NCBI GenBank assembly: GCA_026770585.1
Contig: MU647108.1
Location: 172,603-182,794 of the forward strand
Source of the DNA: Baffinella frigidus
Taxonomy: Eukaryota; Cryptophyceae; Cryptomonadales; Baffinellaceae
Reading direction: 5' to 3'
DNA length: 10,192 nt
Positions 5,724 to 10,192 of this stretch are shown piece by piece; position 1 is the first letter of the stretch; the number at the start of each line of letters is the position of its first letter. The notes below the pieces were generated by a model that had not been told where the DNA came from, made no database searches, and saw only the letters and a program-made list of their open reading frames with translations. Made by a program: the position numbers and the translations under genes.

Positions 5724-6701
5724 TCACACCTCGGTCATAACGCCAGCTTTCCCCTGCTCGCCAGCTTTTCGTATCTCGCCCTCCGCCGGATAGCGTTCTC
5801 CCAGCGGCACCCACGCCCTAGCCGCCCCCCTACTCCGCCTCGCCCGGAGCTTCCGCCAGCAGCAGGAGAGCAGGGTGCCAAGCAGCATCCCAACCCCGAG
5901 CACGGCACCGATGGAGAGCGCAAGCATCGCCACGAGCCCTATGAAGGGGTCGGCGGGGAGGGGCGGAGAGGGCGGGAGGTGCGCGGGGTCGGAGGCGTCG
6001 ATGCGGACCCACCCACGGCTGTCCGCAAACGGGTCCAGTGTTGCCATGGCGGCGTGGAGGAGCGGGAGGGGCACCCACATCGGCGGGAACTTGTACGTGG
6101 CGACGTCGAGGAGGAGCGCGGAGTCGGAGGCGTTGTGGTATGCGGCCAGGACGCTATGGTGCCCTCCGCCTTTCAAGGTCAACGGCGCGCGTTGGAAGTT
6201 GACGGTCAGCGCCGTGTGCCCCCCGCACTGCACCAAGGACTCCCGCACACTCTCCCGGAGCGCCTCCACGCCGTGCTGCCCCGCGTGGAACGCGGTGGCA
6301 TTTGCGCGCTTAGAGGCGACGTACGTGAGCTGGGCGAGAGTGAGCCCGACTTGGGGGTGCACCTCGCCGACCGTGCCGGTAGCCTCGAGGATGTTTTGCT
6401 GCGTCCAGAACGAGTACCCGAAGAGATCGGGGCTCGGGCGCACCTCCAGCGCGTTGAACACCGTGACAAGCGACGCGAGGCTGCAGTAGAACTGCGTGAC
6501 TTGCGTCGCGAGGCGTGCAAGGAGCAGCGGCGTCATCAAGCACGGCGCCCCCGAACGCAGGCGCTCGTACCCTTCGGGTGACCCCATGGGGATCACGCCA
6601 GGTGCGTATTTGGGCGCCCCGGTATCGTCCCCGGCTGCGCTTGCTAGCAGCAGCAGCAGCGCGAGCACGAGAGAGGTCGTTGGACTCGGAGCGCCGAGCA
6701 T
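5724..6701 (-). CDS. Phytochelatin synthase-family (peptidase C83) type I membrane protein, 325 aa
   Basis: Known members condense glutathione gamma-Glu-Cys units into metal-binding phytochelatins, or hydrolyse glutathione. The papain-like triad is visible: Cys73 in TQFYCSLASLVTVFNAL, His181 in GGGHHSVLAAYH, Asp199 in LLLDVATYKFPPMWVPL. Spacings (108 and 18) are close to the plant enzyme (Cys56, His162, Asp180). Residues 1-23 are a signal peptide (LVLALLLLLASAAG). A membrane helix spans about 253-280, followed by WRKLRARRSR and a short tail, so the enzyme domain should face the lumen or outside. NAT (134) and NAS (190) are possible glycosylation sites. There is no Cys-rich C-terminal domain of the plant kind, so the layout resembles single-domain bacterial-type enzymes. 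The frame extends upstream to 6755 only through a GTG; ATG at 6701 has A at -3 and starts the signal peptide. It has one exon and no frameshift. Whether it makes phytochelatins or only cleaves glutathione is open. Confidence 0.87.
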   Translation of the reverse strand: MLGAPSPTTSLVLALLLLLASAAGDDTGAPKYAPGVIPMGSPEGYERLRSGAPCLMTPLLLARLATQVTQFYCSLASLVTVFNALEVRPSPDLFGYSFWTQQNILEATGTVGEVHPQVGLTLAQLTYVASKRANATAFHAGQHGVEALRESVRESLVQCGGHTALTVNFQRAPLTLKGGGHHSVLAAYHNASDSALLLDVATYKFPPMWVPLPLLHAAMATLDPFADSRGWVRIDASDPAHLPPSPPLPADPFIGLVAMLALSIGAVLGVGMLLGTLLSCCWRKLRARRSRGAARAWVPLGERYPAEGEIRKAGEQGKAGVMTEV

Positions 6702-6983
6702 CTTCCCGCCCGCACCGCTCTCACCACCGTTGATGAGAGAACACGGACTTGCCACGTACGATTGGGACGGTCAAACTTGTTGTCGCTGAGGCCGCGCCAG
6801 GGCTGTGGGATCAGGGCGGAGATGGACGACACTCCGGTGTCCGGGTTTTGGGGGTTTGTTTCCCCGTCTCAGTCTCCGCCGCGTCTCCGGGTCCGGCAGA
6901 TTTTCGCCTCCGTTTCCCACGGACCTGGGTTCCAAACAGCGTCATTAGCAAGGTGGTGGGTAGTTTGTTTCCGGGAATGGGGT

Positions 6984-7049
6984 GTAAGTACTCCCATATC
7001 CTCGTCTGGGGAGACGGAGAGCAGACCTTGCTGATTCTTGTTTCCGCAG
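6984..7049 (+). other. Possible 66-bp spliceosomal intron
   Basis: A strong donor, GTAAGT (6984-6989), is followed by CTGAT (7031) as a candidate branch point, then TTCTTGTTTCCGCAG ending at 7049. No flanking frame has a recognisable domain, so the host transcript is unidentified. It may belong to an upstream non-coding exon of the Armadillo gene at 7402. The rest of 6702-7204 shows nothing else that I can support, apart from the 5' flank of the minus-strand gene. Confidence 0.35.
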
Positions 7050-7204
7050 GGTTCCTCAGGCGCTGCACGAACTTCTTCTCGTCTTCTTCTTTTTAAAACC
7101 CTCAGAAAGGACCTCGATGATACTCGAGACGCCCAAAAGAGAGTCCCAAAGCACTCCCCTTCCTCCGCCGCCAAGGGGATCCGTTCCTTATGCCAAGGGG
7201 ATCT

Positions 7205-7335
7205 TACCTATGCATTCTAGGTCCGTTGTTGGAGCCATTGATCCGTTATTGGAGCTGTTTATCCACTTTTGGATAAGAATCGCCCTGCTCTTCTGGAAAA
7301 CCTGTGCAAATTGACTTTTGAAATACCACCAAAGG
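7205..7335 (-). repeat. Dispersed repeat, copy 2 (CGGCTCCAAGAACG family)
   Basis: On the minus strand this reads GGTATTTCAAAAGTCAAT, then a diverged middle, then AACAGCTCC and ATGGCTCCAACAACGGAC. The order and spacing match 9152-9262 (GGTATTTCAAACGTCGAT, ACGGCTCGGAGAACG, ACGGCTCCAAGAACG). In one frame the peptides align (GISKVNLHRFSRR here, GISNVDVSRFSAK there), which may mean a shared coding 3' end. It lies just upstream of, and opposite to, the Armadillo gene. Confidence 0.6.
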
Positions 7336-7401
7336 AAAATTTGACCACGGGAACTCAGCGCTCGAGCGGAAAGTGGGGCTGCAGGGAAACGTTGCTGCGA
7401 C

Positions 7402-7875
7402 ATGGCGGAGGAAGAAGATTGTGAGCGTGTGGTTGCGCGGATGCGGGCACACGTGTCGATCGCGGAGATGCAGGAGCAGGGCTGCTCAGCGCTTGTGAAC
7501 CTTGCGTGCAAAATCGACGAGAACCGGGAGGCAATTGCGAGGGCGGGGGGAATCGAGGCGGTGGTGGTGGGGATGGGTGCACACGCCTCGATCGCGGAAG
7601 TGCAGGAGAATGGCTGCTCGGCGATTGCGAGCCTTGCATGGAACAAAGAGAACCACGCCCCGATTGCGAGAGCAGGGGGCATCGAGGCGGTTGTGGAGGC
7701 CATGGGCGCGCACTTGTCGATCGTGGCAGTGCAGGAGCGGGGCTGCGGCGGCCGCCCCCCGTGCCATCGAGAGGTTATGAGGCTGCTGACCCAGTTTACT
7801 ACGGGGCCACGCGGCGCTGACATGTGTACCAACTTGATTGCGTCTTTCTACTCACCCCCTCTATTACTATTGTAG
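7402..7875 (+). CDS. Armadillo-repeat protein, short and probably truncated, 157 aa
   Basis: Armadillo repeats form helical solenoids for protein-protein binding; the partner cannot be inferred. Unit 1 spans about residues 7-48, unit 2 residues 49-91 (GGIEAVVVGMGAHASIAEVQ, then ENGCSAIASLAWN) and unit 3 residues 92-117. Unit spacing is 44 then 43 aa, near the usual 42. Unit 3 stops being recognisable after VQERGC (residue 115, near 7746); the last ~40 residues are unrelated and end with a hydrophobic SPPLLLL. Typical solenoids need more repeats, so this is a truncated gene, a fragment, or a first exon whose next exon I cannot place. ATG at 7402 has G at -3 and G at +4. Unit DNA is highly similar, implying recent tandem duplication. 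The long minus-strand frame opposite it is a shadow. Confidence 0.72.
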   Translation: MAEEEDCERVVARMRAHVSIAEMQEQGCSALVNLACKIDENREAIARAGGIEAVVVGMGAHASIAEVQENGCSAIASLAWNKENHAPIARAGGIEAVVEAMGAHLSIVAVQERGCGGRPPCHREVMRLLTQFTTGPRGADMCTNLIASFYSPPLLLL

Positions 7876-8401
7876 CTGGTACAAAGTGATCGAGTCGATG
7901 GACGCACGTCCGTATTCCGGACAGCAACACTCGTTTTCAATTTAGTACGAGCCTCGTACATGATGATGTACATGTATTATGATAGGATTTTAAAATATTG
8001 TTGTAATTTCAGTCCGTCCCCATGCTGACGTTCGAGAAACACGATCTGAGCATCGTCGTTCTATTAACAACACGTCCACCAAAAATAATCTTTTCGATCC
8101 GTGATCGTCAGCATGTGGTCGGACGCGATCGATTCACGGATCAAGTGACCTTTCAAGTTTTCTCCTTACTCATCTGTGACCCTCTTACGAGACCCGATTT
8201 AGACAGGTGTTTTCTAGTTTGGTGTACAGCCCAGCGTCGCGTGGTCCGGGTGGTACACGAATTGGAAGTGCCGAGCGGACCCCATCCTTGCCGATCCTCA
8301 TCCCAGCGTGTGGAACTTGCGAAAGTTACTTCGATCTCACAGAGAGTGGACGTGTTCCTCTTTCCCTGTAGGCGTTCCCCTCGCGACTCCCGTTTTCTCC
8401 A
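7876..8401. other. Intergenic stretch with an imperfect inverted repeat
   Basis: Arms at 8012-8030 and 8106-8124 (GTCCGTCCCCATGCTGACG and its near complement, two mismatches) enclose about 75 bases. A second pair, GATCCGTGATCG near 8096 and CGATTCACGGATC near 8129, overlaps the right arm, so alternative hairpins are possible. A frame at 8022-8477 overlaps the better-supported ankyrin start at 8402 and has no domain. Near 8358 a CCTCTTTCCCTGTAG tract resembles a 3' splice site 30 bases before that ATG. Confidence 0.5.
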
Positions 8402-8820
8402 ATGCCAGACGAGGGCCAGGGAAAATGCGTCGAGGCGTACCACCGCGGGGACCTGCCGGCGTTCATCGCCGCGCTGAAGGCCGCCACGTCCACCTCCTTC
8501 CTCGCCAACTCCCCCTCACCGATCACCTGTCAGGCCGCGCGCCGTGGGCAAGTCGACTTCATGCGCGGTACAAACATTCCCCCAGCCCCTCGTGGCACGG
8601 TGGTCCCCTGAGCAGCTTTCCCAGCCCCGTCCAGCGCAGAGCGACACCCACACTGACCGCAGCGGCCCTCCCTGGCAGCTGCGGCTGAGGCGGACGCATG
8701 GAGCGTGCTGGCGACCGACGAGGTCCTGCCCCGCGCCCCCGCAGCACCCAGCTCTCGATGCCCCACAGGGCGCGCTGCAGCGCGCGTGGCGTGTATGAAC
8801 GGCACATTGCACCCAGGCAG
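8402..8820 (+). CDS. Ankyrin-repeat-like gene, 5' exons (8402-8567 and probably 8679-8820)
   Basis: Exon 1 encodes 55 residues from ATG at 8402. The parts KCVEAYHRGDLPAFIAALKA and ITCQAARRGQVDFMR fit the paired-helix pattern of ankyrin repeats (compare the general form AARRGxxxxV), which mediate protein binding. GGTAC at 8567-8571 offers a donor at 8568, leaving one base. A CCCTGGCAG acceptor ends at 8678, and the following bases restore an open frame (AAAEADAWSVLATDEV) that runs to a CAG/GTGCAC donor at 8820 and includes RVACMNGTLH, weakly ankyrin-like. Without splicing, exon 1 runs to a stop at 8609. How exon 2 joins the downstream fragments is unresolved: its phase does not match the frame at 8890 or 9068. 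The gene may be decayed or the second exon wrong. Confidence 0.5.
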
Positions 8821-8857
8821 GTGCACCTAGCTGCGGTTTCACCTCGTGGGGCATTCG

Positions 8858-8876
8858 CCCTAAACCCTAGCCCTTA
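8858..8876. repeat. Short telomere-like tract
   Basis: CCCTAAACCCTAGCCCTTAA contains about two units of CCCTAAA-type repeat, as in plant and many algal telomeres. Similar single units occur at 10023 (CCCTAAACCCC) and near 9360. The tract is far too short to mark a chromosome end and may be chance or a remnant. Confidence 0.3.
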
Positions 8877-8889
8877 AAACCTGACCCAG

Positions 8890-8946
8890 GACTTCCTCAC
8901 TTGCCTGCACTACGCAGCCCCAGCGCCGTACACAAACTCGCCAAAC
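8890..8946 (+). pseudogene. Decayed duplicate of an ankyrin exon
   Basis: After a CCCAG acceptor-like site, the frame reads DFLTCLHYAA and then loses similarity, ending at TGA 8947. The first ~31 bases match the exon-like fragment at 9068 (DFRTPLHYAALNGDLAACK). The key Pro of the TPLHYAA motif is changed to Cys and the second helix is missing. The GA microsatellite starts where the similarity ends, so the copy seems to have been cut by repeat expansion or made by a duplication that included part of the intron. Confidence 0.55.
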
Positions 8947-8947
8947 T

Positions 8948-8983
8948 GAGAGAGGGAGAGGGGGGGAGAGAGAGGGAGAGAGG

Positions 8984-9015
<32 letters not shown>

Positions 9016-9024
9016 GAAAGAGAG
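8948..9024. repeat. GA and GACA compound microsatellite
   Basis: GAGAGGGAGAGG-type units give way at 8991 to six ACAG units, then AGAAAGAGAGG. It lies between the two ankyrin exon-like fragments, in the position of an intron. Confidence 0.92.
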
Positions 9025-9067
9025 GCGATGAGATTGTTCTGACAGAGGCAATCTGCGCGTGCGGCAG

Positions 9068-9124
9068 GACTTCCGCACGCCGCTGCACTACGCAGCCCTC
9101 AACGGCGACTTGGCAGCGTGCAAG
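9068..9124 (+). CDS. Ankyrin-repeat exon or exon fragment
   Basis: DFRTPLHYAALNGDLAACK carries the canonical ankyrin TPLHxAAxxGxxxxxxxL pattern. It is preceded by a GCGGCAG acceptor (9067) and followed by AAG/GTCCCG, a plausible donor at 9125, so it would be a 57-bp phase-0 exon; without splicing the frame stops at 9149. It probably belongs to the gene starting at 8402, but phase continuity could not be shown. The next open stretch (9152 on) belongs to a dispersed repeat whose peptide NVDVSRFSAKHGYTTAQTA is itself vaguely ankyrin-like. Confidence 0.6.
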
Positions 9125-9151
9125 GTCCCGCCCGCCCACGCTGGGCGCTAG

Positions 9152-9262
9152 GGGGGGTATTTCAAACGTCGATGTGTCCAGGTTCTCGGCCAAACATGGA
9201 TACACGACCGCACAAACGGCTCGGAGAACGCACAAACGGCTCCAAGAACGCACATGAGATAA
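9152..9262 (+). repeat. Dispersed repeat, copy 3 (CGGCTCCAAGAACG family)
   Basis: Contains GGTATTTCAAACGTCGAT, then ACGGCTCGGAGAACGCACAA and ACGGCTCCAAGAACGCAC. Related segments occur on the minus strand at 7205-7335 and 488-612. The frame across it ends at TGA after the peptide RRTHKRLQERT. Since the family member near the Armadillo gene gives a similar peptide, this could be a conserved C-terminal coding end rather than neutral repeat. Confidence 0.6.
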
Positions 9263-9563
9263 CCCGTTGTTCGAGCCTTGCGTGGCCTCCCTAGCGAGGA
9301 GCGTTCCCCGCTGTGCTCTGGCCCCACGCGGTCTCAAGACGAAGACGCAACAACCCGAACCCCTAGCCCCCACAAGGTGGACTACGAACCTTTCATCAAA
9401 AGTCAACTTACCTGAAGACAATTAACTTGAAGGATTTTTCTATGCAAATTGGTCACGTAACACCCCGGAAGGAATCAAGGGTCAACGAAACCCTGGAAGC
9501 CCACCGTGTGGGTATACCCGAACCCCAAACTCGAGTCCGGGACCCATGTGGGCACGCACACAC
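9263..9563. other. Intergenic stretch, no supported gene
   Basis: Contains ATCAAAAGTCAACTTACCTG near 9396, which echoes the AAAAGTCAAT motif of the dispersed repeat, and CCCGAACCCCTAGCCCCC near 9353, faintly telomere-like. A minus-strand frame through 8897-9421 crosses the GA tract and the repeat and is not a credible gene. Confidence 0.4.
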
Positions 9564-9703
9564 TTATCCGGGAACATGTTTAATTTAAATGAAAATGAGC
9601 AACGAAATTTACTACACATCGTTTTTAATATTACTAGTAGGAGCCCTCTGTGTAGTAAACTTCTTTGCTCATTTTCATTTGAATTAAACATTGTCCCGGA
9701 TAA
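9564..9703. mobile_element. 140-bp foldback element with 55-bp arms and TAATATTAC in the loop
   Basis: Arms 9564-9618 and 9649-9703 are inverted copies with about five mismatches by eye, starting TTATCCGGGA and ending TCCCGGATAA. The 30-base loop includes TAATATTAC at 9626-9634. Both flanks carry ACAC (9560-9563 and 9704-9707), a possible 4-bp target duplication, although the left flank is a low-complexity CA run. There is no coding capacity. The element differs in sequence and base composition (AT-rich) from the GC-rich foldback families on the left side of the window. Confidence 0.8.
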
Positions 9704-9708
9704 ACACT

Positions 9709-9883
9709 CTACGAGGAAAGTCGCCAAGCACAGGACGCTGCCAAACTGTCACAAAACGTACGGCTAAATCTCTACACCAACTCTCCTCTTTCCACCAACC
9801 ACCCGAAGTGAACCAGATCGGGGTGAAGTTGAGGAATTTCCACCCCGCACACACGCTACGAGGATAGTCGCCAAGCGCAGGAC
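9709..9883 (+). repeat. 28-bp direct repeats (CTACGAGGAAAGTCGCCAAG)
   Basis: Positions 9709-9736 and 9856-9883 match with about two differences over 28 bp (CTACGAGG, AGTCGCCAAGC, CAGGAC). A second pair, CGTACGGCTAAATCTCT at 9757 and CGTACGGCTGAATCTCT at 10161, both lead into CTCCTCTTTCCACC. The region is thus built of interleaved duplications. Confidence 0.75.
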
Positions 9884-9895
9884 CCACGCTGTCAC

Positions 9896-10160
9896 ATTCC
9901 TCTTGCTTCTCGACTGCCTCTGAGGATCAGCGCTGCCCACCGAAAAGAAGTTCCTCTTGCAAGAGCGCTGCCAGGCCACGTTTTGACCCGTGATAGTCCA
10001 GTCTCGAAACCATACGCCCTCACCCTAAACCCCCACGCTACTCCCGCCGTTCCCCTCCCTTTTGACCCTCCAAGAGCGCTGCCCACCGAAGCAGAGGTCG
10101 AGAGGGGAACGTCTCAAAGCAAAAGTGGAACCTCCGTTAACTTAAGGTAACAGTGGAAAC
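9896..10160 (-). repeat. Long dispersed repeat (R1-R2), inverted diverged copy
   Basis: Read on the minus strand, it begins near 10160 with GTTTCCACTGTTAC and AGGTTCCACTTTTGCTTTGA, as at 1683 and 2112. It passes through CGGTGGGCAGCGCTCTTG (compare CGGTGAGCCGCGCTCTTG-like sequence at 2172-2310) and ends with the 23-bp motif GGCAGTCGAGAAGCAAGAGG(AAT) matching 2368-2390. GCGCTGCC with a flanking CACCGAA occurs at 9929 and 10077, an internal subrepeat. No gene is supported. Confidence 0.7.
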
Positions 10161-10192
10161 CGTACGGCTGAATCTCTCTCCTCTTTCCACCC

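Noticed and set aside
6206-6543. Several short frames inside the phytochelatin synthase-like gene
   Set aside because: Shadow frames of a GC-rich coding sequence.
5616-6581. 321-aa plus-strand open frame
   Set aside because: It lies opposite the phytochelatin synthase-like gene, is rich in Arg/Gly/Pro/Glu as expected for the antisense of a GC-rich gene, and has no domain. The minus strand has an intact catalytic family signature.
6702-6755. N-terminal extension of the phytochelatin synthase-like gene to 6755
   Set aside because: The codon at 6755 is GTG, unlikely as a eukaryotic start. ATG at 6701 has a better context and puts the signal peptide at the N-terminus.
7188-7832. 214-aa minus-strand frame
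   Set aside because: It is antisense to the Armadillo repeats and continues into a dispersed repeat; its regularity mirrors the repeats on the other strand.
8022-8477. 151-aa plus-strand frame
   Set aside because: It overlaps the better-supported ankyrin start in another frame, crosses an inverted repeat and shows no domain.
8858-8876. Chromosome end or internal telomere array
   Set aside because: Only about two CCCTAAA-like units are present, with unique sequence on both sides.
8897-9421. 174-aa minus-strand frame
   Set aside because: It is held open by the GA microsatellite (Ser/Leu/Val/Cys low complexity) and a dispersed repeat, with no domain.

Overview
The window looks like nuclear DNA of a eukaryotic microalga or other protist. 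There are no bacterial operons or Shine-Dalgarno sites. The few real genes are GC-rich, far apart and of eukaryotic style: a signal-peptide membrane protein, an Armadillo-repeat protein and an ankyrin-like gene with intron-type boundaries. Between them lie long microsatellites, foldback (MITE-like) elements and many short dispersed repeats. Short CCCTAAACCC-type tracts near the ankyrin region and near the right end resemble plant/algal telomere units, but they are too short to place the species.

Positions 1-5370 are essentially gene-free. They hold a CT microsatellite (1-245), a perfect 32-bp-arm hairpin (359-451), tandem copies of a ~100-bp repeat (983-1254, a fourth at 2539-2629), a dispersed repeat family (1683-2390), a GA tract, and a region of ~20-bp degenerate repeats interrupted by a 162-bp foldback element (2941-3102) that has a truncated inverted copy at 1299-1442. 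A dense array of two interleaved foldback families follows (4121-5369). The families have different ends but share a core palindrome.

Positions 5371-9260 carry the genes. On the minus strand, 6701-5724 encodes an intact phytochelatin synthase-family (peptidase C83) protein of 325 aa. Its Cys/His/Asp triad is conserved, and it has an N-terminal signal peptide and a C-terminal membrane helix. On the plus strand, 7402-7875 encodes a short Armadillo-repeat protein that breaks off in its third repeat. At 8402-9124 are pieces of an ankyrin-repeat gene: a credible first exon, a phase-compatible second exon, and two near-duplicate ankyrin exon fragments separated by a GA/GACA microsatellite. The genes point in different directions and show no sign of working together.

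Positions 9264-10192 return to repeats. A hairpin with 55-bp arms (9564-9703) has the 9-mer TAATATTAC in its loop. The segment 9896-10160 is a diverged inverted copy of sequence at 1683-2390, so related repeats bracket the gene-bearing part. All alignments were done by eye; species, expression and splicing cannot be settled from the sequence alone.
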